This document shows positions 13,199-26,182 of a DNA stretch of 64,000 bases, one piece after another (position 1 is the first letter of the stretch; every line of letters starts with the position of its first letter). Where the stretch lies: assembly GCA_905250125.1 (NCBI GenBank), contig CAJNOL010000213.1, forward strand, positions 1-64,000, written 5' to 3'. Source of the DNA: Rotaria sordida (taxonomy: Eukaryota > Rotifera > Eurotatoria > Philodinida > Philodinidae). Under the pieces are notes generated by a model that was given only the letters and a program-made list of their open reading frames with translations, was not told where the DNA came from and did not search any database. Made by a program: the position numbers and the translations under genes.

Positions 13199-15202
13199 AT
13201 GAGTTGTGAAGAAAAACCACGTTCTTCGTCCTTAACTGAATCATTACCATCTGATGATCGTGATTTATCAAGTTCCATAGTTCTTCGACATGTTAAAAAT
13301 TTTAAACGACTTAAACCATTAAATTTTTCTTTATTACGTTGGAATCTTCTTTGGTTATTTGTTATATTAGCCTTTTTTACATTACCTATTTGGCTTCGTT
13401 TTGCATCTCAATCATGTCAAGCTACATATTATACTATGTTATCAATATTAATTTGGTTAGATCTCGTTTGGTTTCTAGCATTAATATTTTCTATATATGC
13501 ATTAATTAAATTAAAATATGGAATGTTAACTGATCATAAACAAACTTATCCAGCTGATGTACCATTAGTTCATTTACTTATATTAACAATATATAATGAT
13601 GAAATGGGTGTTATTTGTCGTACAGTTGATTCACTTGCTGAACAAACTGAATCTAAACGTATTGTATTAGTTATAGCATGGGAATCTCGAACACCAGATC
13701 GAGAAGAACGTACTGAAACTATACGTCAACGTTATTCTGATAAATTTTTTTCTATAATTTTTCCTGTTCATCCATTTGGTCTTGAAAATGAAATAGCATC
13801 AAAAGCAGCTAATGCTAATTGGGGTGTAAGAGCAGCTATAGGTTATATAATGGAAGATGAAGAAAGAAAAAAAAATATTCAACATGTTATGGTAACAACA
13901 TGTGATGCTGATACATTATTTCATCCGAAATACTTTGAAGCTTTATCAGCTGATTATTTAAGGTGTGTTAAAACAAATGATCCTAGTGTACATCGTACAA
14001 TATGGCAAGCACCACTTTTTTATAATTGGAATTTAGATCAAAATTCATTTCCAGTTCGTATAACAGGTCTTGTTCGTTCTTTAATGACAATGGGTTTACT
14101 TATTCCATATAATGTTAATCCAATGTCATGTTTTTCATTTTCATTAACACTTGCTGTACGTGGAGGTTATTGGCATCCACAAATATTTATGGATGATGTT
14201 GGTTATTTATTAACAGTAATGATTGGTACACAAAGACGTATACGTATACGTCTTTTACCTGTTCCTGTTCGATCTGGACCAACATCTGGTCATTCATGGT
14301 TGAATGATGTTAAAGAATGGTATATTCAAGTACGCAGATGGGGCATTGGTATGAATATTTTTGTTTTCTTTTTTTTTTCACGAAACATGATCTGGGTTCG
14401 GCAGACACGTTAGAAATTGTTCACCAGTAGAATCCATTGGGTCCAAGTCCAACAAATTTCAATCGGTCGGATCTGGGCCTAGATTCAAAAATTCTTGAAC
14501 CTGATATGCTCCACTCACTAGAGGCATTCATCGTAATGTCTCATTACTATCTCCTTACATTTCTGAAGGATGAAGTAAAAGAATGCTGAAAAAGAAATGT
14601 ATCCCAAAATATCTAGAATACAATAATTTTCCTGAGATTAGCAAGAGTAGCTGTATTGTGTTTCATATTTTAATCTCGCAAGGACTATGTTAACAGTTTT
14701 TTTATATTTAATTTTTCTTTTAGGTACAGCGGATAATTTTCATTATTTTGTTGTTAAAATTCCAAATTTACCAATATTAGCTTCATGTATTTTTGCTATT
14801 GGTTATTTTCTTTATTATGGTGTTATACTTTGTAGTGCAAGTCTTTTTAATGTATCATCGGGATTTTTTCCATTACTTTGTCCAAATTTCGAATTATTTT
14901 GGTTACCAAAACCATTTCAACCTTATCATTTACATCTATTAATTGCTGTTATTATACCTCAATTACTTTATGGTGCTTTATTTATTTTAGATGCTATTTG
15001 GTGTCGATGGACATTGAATGTAAAAGAAGATATTTTTATTCTTCGAAATATTCTTCATTGGATTTTAACACCATTTACATTAATTGCATTAAGTTTAGTT
15101 CAATTATGGTCTTATATTGTTTTAGCTATACAAGGAAAAAAAGCTTGTATTCATAAACTAGCTGCTAAAGCTACATTAGCTCAAATAGAGAGTATTGCAT
15201 GA
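13199..15202 (+). CDS. Membrane GT2-type glycosyltransferase (DxD, QxxRW)
   Basis: Two exons, 13199-14348 and 14724-15202, give 542 aa; the phase-1 junction restores Gly in RRWGIG. The ATG at 13199 is the first in frame. Two membrane segments lie at about residues 47-105. The cytosolic catalytic domain starts with LLILTIYNDE. It carries the nucleotide/metal motif CDAD (Asp236, Asp238), an acidic MDDVGY further on, and QVRRW (Gln377-Trp381). This D, DxD, D, QxxRW set is that of processive beta-glycosyltransferases such as chitin, cellulose and hyaluronan synthases. Three or four C-terminal membrane segments follow (for example FAIGYFLYYGVILCSASLF). It is shorter than animal chitin synthases and lacks their long N-terminal region, so it is closer to a general GT2/PF13632-like enzyme. 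The polymer made is unknown, and a bacterial, fungal or protist origin is possible but untested. The 375 bp intron carries an unrelated, more GC-rich insert (14390-14540). Confidence 0.85.
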
Positions 15203-16036
15203 TGTTGTATTTATTTATATTTTTATATAATGAAAGCAAAAAAAAATTTTTTTTTTTTTTAAATAAAGATTTTTTTTTTATTGATAGAATTTGAAGATTC
15301 TATTAGATATATTCTAGAATTCATTTTTTTTCTGAAATGTATATGAATTATAAATTTCAAAGAAGACGTTTGTTTTTGAATAATCAATTAAGATTGAAAA
15401 AATTTACAATAGGCCAAGGATTTAAATAGACTTCATCAAGTCTACCTACTTGTATTTTTTGAGCAGAAAACGTAGGTATTTCCGTGTAAAACCAAGTATC
15501 TTTGTGGCTGAAAGATGAGAAATTGTGATTACATTGTTAATTTTTTTTTTTTGAGTTTATTCATCCGTTTCTTTAAGTTATTGTTCGCATTTTTTAATCG
15601 GTTATTATTATCATGGTACATAGATCGTTGACTAATTCTTATTATACATTGATTAATATTTTATATTATTGTAAAATATCTGATGTTTGATATGTTCTCT
15701 TCTACTAATTTGTGAAACATATATATTTTCAAAACATTCCTAATTAAAATCAGATATGGTTTGTTTTTCTTTCTAAATGTGAAATGTTTGATTTAATTAA
15801 CTTATTTCAATTACTATGATTTGTTTTTACTGATAAAAAATCGTACTGTTGACATTTTTGTTATAAATCTAAACGATATAAAACAAATGTTGAATTTTTA
15901 TTTTTGAATTCAAATCGAATATTAATATTATTGATTTCTAAACTTTTCACTAATAAAAATAATTTTCCAAAAAGCTTGAATTAAAACATATGAAAAGAAA
16001 AAGAAAAAAAAATAATAATAATAACTGTCATTCATA
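15203..16036. other. Intergenic between convergent genes
   Basis: AT-rich spacer between the 3' ends of the glycosyltransferase (+) and the PIN-like gene (-). No other feature recognised. Confidence 0.6.
15262..15267 (+). terminator. Polyadenylation signal of the glycosyltransferase gene
   Basis: AATAAA 60 bp after the TGA at 15200, inside an A/T-homopolymer stretch. Confidence 0.5.
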
Positions 16037-16783
16037 TTATATTGGTCGAATAGTTAGATGAAAACCATTACTTGCCCAATGTTTATCTCTAATATGTTCT
16101 TCGAATGTAACTTGTTCTGCTACATCATGATTTTCTATTGTGTGTTGACATTCTGTACAATATTCATAATAAACATTAGGATGTTGAGTATCAAGATGAT
16201 GAAGAAATTCTCCAAAACGATATAAAACTGATGATTCTAATCTTGTTTCGAATGGACATGGATGAAAAAGATGTTTTTTTGAAAAATTAATAACAACTTT
16301 ATGATTTTCATTAGTTCTTTTATTTTCATTTTCATTTTGAAATCGTGTTATTTCTTTTATAAATTGTTCAAATTCATTTGTACGTTCAAATGATCGTACT
16401 TGAATATGATCTCGTAATTCATCATTATTATTAATTAATTGTTGACATATATCTTCATATGCTGGATGATGTTCAACAATAAGAATAAAATCAGTATATA
16501 ATTTATTAATTTGACCAAGTATATATGATATATTAAAATCAATACCAAATTCTGATGTTGGAAAAAAGAAAACACCATGATTACTTGCTTCAATACGTTT
16601 TAAACGACGAATCATACCGGGTTCATTATTTGAATAAAATAAAAATACATCACTATTCGATGGAAAATTATCCATAAATCGTGGATATAATGCAAAACTA
16701 TTTAAACCATTGGCACAATCAATAAGAAAGGCTATTTTTGTTGAATATTGTTGAACAAATGTTGATGGATATTTATTTGTCAT
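16037..16783 (-). CDS. Orphan protein with PIN/NYN-like N-terminus and Cys/His C-terminus, 248 aa
   Basis: Single exon on the minus strand. I start at the ATG at 16783 (MTNKYP): the frame stays open upstream to 17005, but that part is translated from a (CA)n microsatellite and T-rich leader and is unlikely to be protein. Residues 14-45 (IAFLIDCANGLNSF, then a second hydrophobic strand VFLFYSN) and FILIVEHHPAYEDI around residue 105 form alternating beta strands with acidic residues, reminiscent of PIN/NYN nuclease folds, but I cannot place the full catalytic set. Near the C-terminus CTECQ followed by HIRDKH could bind zinc. Function unknown; the nuclease idea is weak inference. Confidence 0.7.
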   Translation of the reverse strand: MTNKYPSTFVQQYSTKIAFLIDCANGLNSFALYPRFMDNFPSNSDVFLFYSNNEPGMIRRLKRIEASNHGVFFFPTSEFGIDFNISYILGQINKLYTDFILIVEHHPAYEDICQQLINNNDELRDHIQVRSFERTNEFEQFIKEITRFQNENENKRTNENHKVVINFSKKHLFHPCPFETRLESSVLYRFGEFLHHLDTQHPNVYYEYCTECQHTIENHDVAEQVTFEEHIRDKHWASNGFHLTIRPI

Positions 16784-16882
16784 TTGTTTTTTATTAATAT
16801 ATAATAAAAATAAATACACAGAATATTTTTTTTTTTGGATGTTTGTGTGTGTATTTAAGAATCTTACCCTGCGACTCAGCAA

Positions 16883-16908
16883 GTGTGTGTGTGTGTGTGT
16901 GTGTGTGT
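16883..16908. repeat. (GT)n microsatellite
   Basis: Thirteen GT dinucleotides in the 5' leader region of the minus-strand orphan gene. Confidence 0.95.
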
Positions 16909-18737
16909 CTGCGCGTATGTCGGTATGCGGTGTGAGACAAGAGAACAACGAAAACACAATTGACTTTATTTTTTTGTCATTGCACAATTCACATAAAAAA
17001 TACACATGCAGCGTTCGGGTCTTTTTCTTGATGTTTTTATTTCGACGAATTCCGCTTTTTATTTCAAGGCCAAAATAAATGAGTCATCAGTTTTATTTTA
17101 ACATGGATTGTAGAGAGTAAAGAATCATTTTGTAATCATCAAAAATAATTAAAAAATAAAATATAAAATATCATTGAAAATGTTGATTAATATGTAATTT
17201 AAAATAAATTCAAAATTATTTGTCAATCAAAAGAAAAAAAAAAAAATTCATTTATATTATATTGAAACTTAAGTTAATCACATAAATATGTATATATACA
17301 TATTATCTTCATTTCTTTTTTTTTTGTTTCAATTTTTGTATATTCATTTATCGATTTATTTTTAAGTGTTTGTTATGTATCTATCCTTGAAGTGTGTTCT
17401 GCATTTGACTAAAGTATAAATTCATAAGAATAACTTTTTAACATTTTATCCATGATTTATTCTTTTTAATCCCTATTATTGATGTCCATTATCACGTATT
17501 CATATAAGTACAATATATTACGGGAAAGTAATTTGTTATCTTATGAATTCATCATGAATGATCGTATACAATAAGAAAATGAAATATCATATTTTGAAAT
17601 ATTGTTGAATTAATGAATGTTGACGGTAAACCAATTAGTTATGTATGAATTCTCTTCATTATAAATATCTATATGCAAATATATATATATATATATTGTA
17701 TGATATACATATGTTACTTTTCTTTTTTTTTTTTTTTAATTAATTTGAATCATTCAAATTTATAGAAACTTTTGAAATATTGATTATTATGATTAAACAA
17801 AGTCAAGAAACAAATTGAGTGTATTAAATTAATTTTTGTACATTTTGTAAGTTTTTTTTCGAAATAGAAAACAACTTTTAGTCTTATTGATAAACAAAAA
17901 AAAAAAACAAAATGATTCTATCATAAATCAGATAGTTTCAAATTAAGTTTTATCATAAATTTTTTATGATATAATTGTTATTTTATTATATTTTTCCATG
18001 TCGAATCATTATTCATTTTCATCGCTATCGGGATCATTCATTAATATTTATTTGATGTGTAACACATGAAATTATTTGTCGTTCATAATGAATATTACTC
18101 AATAAGAATATTCTATTTATGAAATTAGTTCATTAAAGTTTATTTTATTTTTCTTTTTTAACAAAAAAAAATGTGTAACTATTTGACAATAAAAACAAAA
18201 AAATATCCTGTGATCTTTATCACCTATTTGATTAACAAATATTTTTCACGTTCGTTGTCTAGTCTAAATAAATTTCCGGTACTTATTTTTAATGGTCATG
18301 GTTAAAAATAAAAAAGATTTATTTATTTATTTTGTCAAAATAATTCTCTATTGAACTGCATAACCAATTGATATAAAATATAATAGCTTTTGTTATGGTT
18401 AGTCATATGGATCAATTGACATAAACAACATTGTTATCGATTTAGCTAACATAATGATGAGTTGATGATTGAATGAATTAAACCCTTAGGCGGTTCTTTT
18501 TCTAAATGGTCTTATAACAATTGAGTAATCGATACGGTTGAATCTATTTTTATGGACATTCCATTTTCGATCATTCTTCATCGTTCAAATGATCACTCAT
18601 GACTTCTTCGTTTCGTCTTTTTTTTTCACACGACGATGACGACGAAAAGGAAAAAAAGAATGAATGAATACACTAATTTCATATGGTCAACCAATAGGTG
18701 CGAGAGAGTGACAGAGAGAGAGAGAATCGACGCGTCA
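16909..18737. other. Divergent intergenic region
   Basis: Lies between the 5' ends of the minus-strand orphan gene and Notch, so it should hold both promoters. AT-rich with homopolymers and a short (GA)n run at 18714-18724. No conserved element recognised. Confidence 0.5.
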
Positions 18738-18815
18738 TTCATATATATATATAAATTGAAACTTGTTAAAAATTAGGCTCATTTTATTTGTCCGTAACGT
18801 CTGCTGTCTATAAAA
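18738..18815 (+). promoter_or_regulatory. Candidate Notch core promoter
   Basis: TA-rich TATATATATATAAATTG at about 18741 and TATAAAA at 18809-18815 lie 15-90 bp before the Notch ATG. The upstream one is better placed for a short 5' leader. This rests on position and motif only. Confidence 0.35.
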
Positions 18816-18830
18816 CACATAAAAACGACA

Positions 18831-21800
18831 ATGATCATTATCATGTGGTTTGTTCTTATAGCCACTTTAATTTTATTTCGTAAGTATTTAAATTTTTAAA
18901 TTTAACAAAAGAAAAAATTTTCTTCTCTGATAATTTTTAGCTTTTACTAATTCTTTTCATATATCAAATCTTTGTCAAAATAAATGTTTAAATAATGGTA
19001 CATGTATAATAAATTCTGAAGATAAACGTGAATCATGTTTATGTTCAAAAGCATTTTCTGGTGATCGTTGTCAAATAAATATTGATGAATGTTCAAGTTC
19101 ACCCTGTCGTTATGGTGGTTTATGTATAGATGGTCTTGGTGAATTTATATGTTCATGTCCAGAGGGTAAAAAAAGACTTTTCTTTCTTTCAATTATTTTC
19201 ATTATTCGATAAGATGTGCACATCCGGATGTCATCCTATTCACATGTAGACAATAGAATGTACATATAATATATGTTAAGGTTTCATTACACTTGACAAA
19301 CGTTTTTCTTTTTCTCACACACAATCGGATGAGTGATTTGCAATTCTCTATTGAATTGAATACACATATATATATATATATATAAAAGAGATGTATATGT
19401 ACATTTGTTGTTATACTTGAAATCAATAAGTACTCTATGAATGTTCAAATGAGAGTGAAACAAATAATTCAGATGATATTTGAGAATTTTTGAAATGAAG
19501 TGGAACAAATAGGCACGCGTATTATTAACACATGGAAATATTTCTTCCCATAATTATTCTATATAAATGTATAAGATAAAGATCAATATCTCACACGTAT
19601 TTATTTGATTGAAAACAAAAAGAGCATCATACCTAAAGTTAGCGGTGTGCGTGTCGTCGGTTTAAAGTAGCGGTATATCAAAGAAGATGCACATGTCTGT
19701 GATGAGATCGTAATCTCACGGTTTATTCCCACCGTATGTTTTTCTTTTTTATTCTTCTTTTTCTATCAAGTCTTTGCGATATCCTGTTTTTATTTTTTTG
19801 TCTATCGGCAATAATAATAGATTTGTTTTTATTTTTGTATATAATTAAATAAAATCTTATACATATACTTTTATCTTTTATTCAGGATATGAAGGACGTT
19901 TTTGTGAAATTCCAATTGATCCATGTCAAAATAATCCATGTGAAAATCAAGGCACTTGTATACGTACAATATATAATAATAATTTTCGTTGTGTTTGTCC
20001 AACAAATTATTCAGGTCGTTTATGTCAAATATTAATAAAAAATTTTTGTTCATCATCACCATGTTTATTAAATGCGACATGTGAAAATTTACCTCATGGT
20101 TATCGTTGTTATTGTTCATCGGATAATGATGATTTATGTGATAAAAGTAAAATAAAAAATATAACTTGTTCAATATCATCATTAAATAATACAAATCAAT
20201 GTATATATGGTACATGTCTTAATGGAAAATGTAATTGTTTTCCTGGATGGACAGGAGATTTTTGTTCGGAAGATATTAATGAATGTAAAACGAATCCATG
20301 TAATAACTTAGAAACATGTTATGTAAGTATTGTACAAGTTAAAATTTGCAGACAATTTTTCAACAATATCTCAAAATTTATCCCGTGAAAAGTGACGAGG
20401 GCTAACCCTTTCCACATTGAAATTTATGGTTATGGATGATTAATAGCCGATTATATATGTTGTCATTGATTGTAGAGATTGAACCAATAATCTGTCATTG
20501 GAGAAGAAAATACTGCATGAAGAGCTTCTTCCGATGTTTCTTCCTAATTTCAATGATATTTTTTTCCTATAGACACTACATGGTGTTCTAATAAGAAATG
20601 TAAAAGGCTTTGAATTCTTATTAAGATATGAATAACCTATTGAATTTTTATTCAGATGGGTCTAGTTATTCGGAAAACTCATTTTCAAACTTTTATCTGA
20701 AACTTTATGCGAACAGAGAACTCAACTAGAATAGTTTCCATTAAAAAACTTACAAATTGTCAACAAAGTCTCTTCGATATATGAGGTTACTCAAAAAAGT
20801 GCACATTGTATAAACTATCCATGTAACAGTATATCTTGAAAGTATCATAGCTGAGGAAGACTTTGTTCAACATTTATAAATTTTTCTTTTATGGAAGTTA
20901 GTCTTATAGAGTTCTCTATGTGTAAAGTTTCAAGTAAAACTTCGATAGCTTAGTAAAAGTTCAATAGAAATCGGAATCTTTTTACGATGTTTATTTGAGC
21001 ACTATATAGTATCTATAGGCAAAAAAAAATCATTGAAATCAGAAGAGGACATTTCTGTAGACCTTCTATGATAAGAGATTGTAATTTTGCAAAGCAAAAT
21101 ATTCGTATTCATGACTATAGAAGAAAAGATATACCTTCATTTCGTTGGTATCGAAATCAATCATATGATACTCTTTGTAATTGAATATTTTGTTTTTTTG
21201 TATTATATATTTTAGAATACTCCAGGTTCGTATATATGTTCATGTCCACCAGAAACAACAAATAAAAATTGTCAAAATATTCAATGTATCGAATCATCCT
21301 GTTTAAATGGAGGCATATGTGCTCGAAAAGATAACGGTAGAACAAGTTCATTGAATATATTTGATTATTTGTCAAAAAAAAAAAACTCATAATAATTTTA
21401 GGTATTTCATTTTGTCAATGTCCAGCAAATTTCTATGGTCATCATTGTGAACTTCTCGTTGTAAATACTCGTCATAATCAAGCAACAATTGATACATGTT
21501 TAATAAATAATTGTTCATTAAAACGAAATAATAATCGATGTGATCATGAATGTAATTTTGCACAATGTCAATTTGATAATTATGAATGTACATTAAAACG
21601 TGATCCATGGGATTTATGTCCAATAGAAGATTGTTGGCGTTTATTTCGTAATGGAGAATGTGATGAAAAATGTAATATAAAAGAATGTTTATTAGATGGT
21701 TTTGATTGTGATCGACAATTATTAACATGCAAGTAAGTTGAATAATTAAATGATTATATTTAATAACACTAATTTGTTTTTTAGTGTAAGTTATTGTCAA

Positions 21801-24800
21801 TCGAAAATATTAAATGGTATATGTGATCATGAATGTAATAAAATTGGTTGTGATTATGATCGTGATGATTGTTTACCAATACAAAATGATGGTTTATTAG
21901 GAACGATTATATTACAACTTGAAATAAATAAAGAAATATTTGAAAAACGAAAAGAATTATTTCTTCAAAGATTTAGTAAGAGAAAACAATATCGATGTAT
22001 GAATTTTTATTTATTTTCTTTTAAGGTTCAATATTAAATAGTCCAGTGAAAATTTCATTAAATAAAGATGGAAGTGAATTAATCCTACCTTGGTATAAAG
22101 ATGGTAATGATAAAACAAAACCTATTGGGTATGTACTGTTTTTTGTTAAGACATTTCGTCATTCAAATTCTATGAAATTTTCAATGCTATACCATAGCGT
22201 TTTGTAGGTAGAGTTCGACGGTTTCGAGCCACTGGAATCATTAAATCTATATTGAGAAATCTTCATTTGTTTTGTTGTTGAGATTAAAGATTTCAGTGTA
22301 TATGAATAATATTGGAATACATTGTGTCTTTAATATCGAAAATTGAATATTTCTCAAAATACGTTTAAAATTTTTGTATTGAACGGTTTTAGTTCCATGT
22401 GGTATTTCGGAATTGCCGAACTCTATTTTCAGAAGATATTCAACAAACAAATGTCAAAAAATAGCTCATTCGACAAAGGAAAATTCTTTGTTGACCTTCA
22501 TTTCATATACGTGTTATGTGAAAGAACATGTCAGGATTAGGATGTCCTTCGTTTTTATCAGACATGTTATTTCAAACAAAAGAAAAAGAAGTAATTGGCT
22601 ACAATGAAGCTTTTTCGAGAATTCTAAGATGCGCGAGCTTTATTTTAAACAGTATATTTTTTCAAGTGGTTAGTGCAGAAATTATCAATAGTTTTTCTAA
22701 AAACTTACGGTCCCAAAATAAGAAATATCGTTTATGAACGATCAAACCTCTGACTGTCTTCTAAAATAATTCTGATGAAAAAGTTGACTAATCTTATGTG
22801 AGAAAGCTTAAACTTAGAAAGTGAAAAAAACTAAATTCTTATGTTTTGAAAATTTTTAGTATAAAAATTTATATAACAATATTAAAAACATGTAATTCAT
22901 CTATATCATCAAATTGTCAATTTGATAATGTACGTCAATCTGTTGATTATCTTGGTGCATTACAACAAAATGGTGAATTAGCTCAACGTCTTCAAATGCC
23001 AATATCTGATATAAATATTCTTCCTGATAATGTACAACAAATAAATGATAAATCAAAATATGTGTATATATCTATTATTATACCATGTTTTCTTGTATTA
23101 ACTATTCTTGTTGGTTATGGTTTAATACAACGTCCAAAACGTTTTATAAAAGCACCTGTTTGGTTTCCATCAATATTTATTGATGAAAATAAACGTGAAT
23201 TATCATGGATAAATCGTACAAAAACAAAAAATACAAATTATGAATTAACAAATAATAAACGACAAAAAATTGAACATAATTCATTATCACCTGATTGTGA
23301 AATAATACCAACAAATACATTAAATATACCAGGTGGTCCAAATGGTGATATAAATGTATTAGAATTAGAAATATCACGTCGTGATCCATATGGAAAATAT
23401 GAAGCTGATGAAGAAACAAATTTAAATTTATATATTAATCATGGTGCTGATATACATTGTCGTTTAGGTACAAATCAAGAAACATTATTACATTTAGCAT
23501 GTCGTCGTCGTCGTTTAACAGCTGTACGAGTTTTAATAGCACATGGTTGTGATCCAAATGTACGTGATATATATGGTGCTACACCATTATTACGTGCTGT
23601 ATCAGCTAAAGCATTTGATATTGTACAATTTTTCTTAACAAATGCAAATATATTAAAATTAGATATTAATGCAAGTACATATATATATGAAAGAGATAAT
23701 GAAGAATTACCTGGTGATAATCCATTACGTAAAGCAATACGAGCACATTATAATGATATAGCTGAATGTTTATTAATAGCAGGTGCTGATGTTGATGCAA
23801 CTGATCGTTGTGATGCATCAGTTGGTGGAAATGAAACACGTATTGGTAAGATAAATAAATTTAAAAGATAACACATGTTTCAGAAGATATTGCATTACAT
23901 CTCAGTGAATTTTGTTTTCTCATAAAAAAGAAAAAAACTTTTTTATACCGAAAGATGGAGAATTTCCAGAGCTACAAAATTGTTCAGTTTATTTCTCAAA
24001 CAACTTGATTTTGTCAGCGCAAAATTTAGAAGAAGAAGAAGAACGTCTACTTAGTTTAACAACGACAGAGAAGAAAAAAAAACCTCATGATAAGTTTTTA
24101 AGAAAGGTTCTAGTGAATTTTTAACTATTTCACAAAATTCCTCTGAAAATTATGCATGTTTGAGAATCTTAGAAAAAATACATATTTGGAAGAAACAATT
24201 TTGAAGTAAAAAATAGATGCAGAAGCATCAGAAAAAGGCCTTTTCTGATTGATCTATCCGATTGTTGTTAACTAATGCGAAACACCATAAATATTTTCAT
24301 GGTTCAATGTAATATTTATACTATTTTGTTTAGAATTAAATTTTGCATCCGATAGCATAGAAATACATATTTTATAGAGCACGTCTGGCTTTCAAAAACA
24401 TGATTTCTCAAAGTGGGATCAAAATTACGAACAGTCACATTCTTGTAAATACTAGTCTCGGGAAATTTGAAAAGATCATTAAAGTATAAAATTCTCTATC
24501 TATTAATATTAAGTAATTTACTTCTGACATCGGCTTCGATGAGTAAAGGCATTACACAGATCAATAAATGTCAATAGAGAATAGGAAATTACAATGAAAT
24601 GAGCGACGAGGGATGATCTCCAAGTGTGACGTGCTGATTAAGATGATATTTTGCCCATAAGTAGGTCTCAATGAGATTAGAAGAAGTCTAAAAGACATCG
24701 TCACCACATGCTAGCATTCTTGACTTACGATTCTATCTCAGGCGAAACATATTAAATAATCTAGTTATAAAATTTTGCGCATCGATAGATCTTATGGTGG

Positions 24801-25885
24801 TTTGAATGCCCTAAAAATTTCAACAGAAAATACAGGAAAACGGTTGCTACTCAAGAAGAACAATGTATGGACACGAACCGTTTAAGACTTCTTCTAGTCT
24901 CACCGAGACCTACTCTTGTAAATAGATGTGAATCTTTTAAATTCCTTATCTTTTAGCATATAAAGAGTACTTTTTATGCATAGGACGTAATAGAAAAAAA
25001 AAGGTGTCAAGATTTAGGAGAATTTTTTTTTAGGACACTTATTATAAACGAATTGAGAATTATAATAAATAAAACTTTTGTTTTTTTCTTGCAGGTCGAA
25101 CAGCTTTACATTATGCAGCTGTTGAAGATAATATGAATGGTGCTTTATTATTATTAAAACATGGAGGTAATATTGAAGCACAAGATGAACATGTATGTAT
25201 TTCTTTTGCGAAGTTTTTTGTTTGTCAATGTTTGATTATTATAAATTTATTTAGCTTGAAACACCATTATTTAAAGCAGCATATAATTTATCATTTGCAA
25301 CATGGGAAGTTTTAATATGTCGTGGTGCAAAAAGTCAAATAGCAAATGAAGATGGTTATACACCAAAATCTATAGCAATGAAACAAATTGGTGCTGGACC
25401 ATTTCGTTTTGGACCTGATAGTGATGAAGTATTAAATAATATTAAACCAAAATCAGATGCTGAAAAACATTTTATACAATGGTTAAAAAATGAATGTCCA
25501 CCTAATTGTCGTAAGTTTTTTTATTTTTTTTCATTGATTTTATTTTTTTGTCTTTTGAATTGATTTTATAGATCTTGAATCAATAAATCCAAAAAAAGAA
25601 ACAATAAGAAAAAAAAATATTATAAAAAAGAAAACAAATTTTATTCATCATTATCCTCAAACAACACAAATTCTTAATAATAATTCACATCCACCTCCAG
25701 TACTACCACCACCACCATATACTATGACAAATTGTTATCAGCAACCATTTTATAGTCAATATTCTATTCCAACATCTTATTCACATGTTGAACATTTTCA
25801 ACCATCACCACCACCATCATCACAATGTGAAATAGCTGATCAAGAATTATACTTTCAATTATCATATCCATCATTTAGTTTATAA
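18831..25885 (+). CDS. Notch: Compact Notch receptor, 1036 aa, seven EGF repeats
   Basis: Eleven exons: 18831-18879, 18941-19165, 19886-20322, 21216-21336, 21402-21732, 21785-21975, 22026-22128, 22860-23845, 25095-25192, 25255-25510, 25572-25885. They total exactly 1037 codons. Order of parts: signal peptide (MIIIMWFVLIATLILF); seven EGF repeats, two with a calcium-binding start (NIDEC, DINEC); three Lin12/Notch repeats (NGECDEKCNIKEC, then NGICDHECNKIGCDYDRDDC); a NOD-like segment; one membrane span at about 553-575 ending GYGLIQRPK, the S3-cleavage position; a RAM-type WFP at 587-589; a basic NKRQK; ankyrin repeats at about 665-900 (TLLHLACRRRR, TALHYAAVEDN, YTPKSIAM); and a C-terminal PPPY at 979-982, the ubiquitin-ligase binding motif seen in Notch tails. 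It is a single-pass receptor cleaved by gamma-secretase to release a transcriptional co-activator. It is less than half the length of fly or human Notch (about 36 EGF repeats). Three introns hold MITE-type elements. Confidence 0.93.
20566..21020. repeat. MITE-type element in Notch intron
   Basis: Ends CCTATAGACACTACATGGTG (20566) and its diverged reverse complement CACTATATAGTATCTATAGG ending near 21020. Inner arms also pair (AACAAAGTCTCTTCG near 20763 against GAAGACTTTGTTCAAC near 20858). About 455 bp, non-coding. Confidence 0.78.
22209..22425. repeat. Short MITE-type element in Notch intron
   Basis: TAGAGTTCG at the left is mirrored by CGAACTCTA at the right. Inner TTGAGAAATCTTC near 22252 pairs with GAATATTTCTCAA near 22347. 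217 bp, non-coding. Confidence 0.7.
24661..24913. repeat. MITE-type element in Notch intron
   Basis: Left end GTAGGTCTC, then AGAAGAAGTCT. Right end AGACTTCTTCTAG, then GAGACCTAC. Terminal inverted repeats of about 33 bp flank a 190 bp non-coding core. It lies in the 1.25 kb intron between two ankyrin-coding exons. Confidence 0.75.
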
Positions 25886-25969
25886 TTTGTTTGTTTGTTT
25901 TTTTTTTTCGTTTTGTTTTCTTTACTACTCTCTCCCGTGTCCCGGTGATTGTATCATTGTATAATATTA

Positions 25970-25975
25970 AATAAA
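25970..25975 (+). terminator. Polyadenylation signal of Notch
   Basis: AATAAA 85 bp after the Notch stop, followed by A/T-rich sequence. It ends the Notch transcript about 210 bp before the next ATG. Confidence 0.6.
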
Positions 25976-26182
25976 GCAATTCTATTTAAACAAATAATAA
26001 AAAATCATATCGAAGATCATATTACAAATATTTATTTCTTTTCTGTTATTTGATATCTAGTATTCTTATCAATTAAATTCATGTATATTATCAATAGTAA
26101 GAATAAGAATACATATACATATAAAGAATGATAATATCAACTACTTTTTGCCTTTAAGTATATATATATATATATAGATAAT

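Noticed and set aside
16784-17005. N-terminal extension of the minus-strand orphan protein to 17005
   Set aside because: It would translate a (CA)n microsatellite and a T-rich leader; the ATG at 16783 begins the compositionally normal part.
21387-21800. Minus-strand 137-codon open frame
   Set aside because: Complement of the Lin12/Notch-repeat exon of Notch; composition (Ile, Asn, His, Leu) is that of antisense AT-rich coding DNA.
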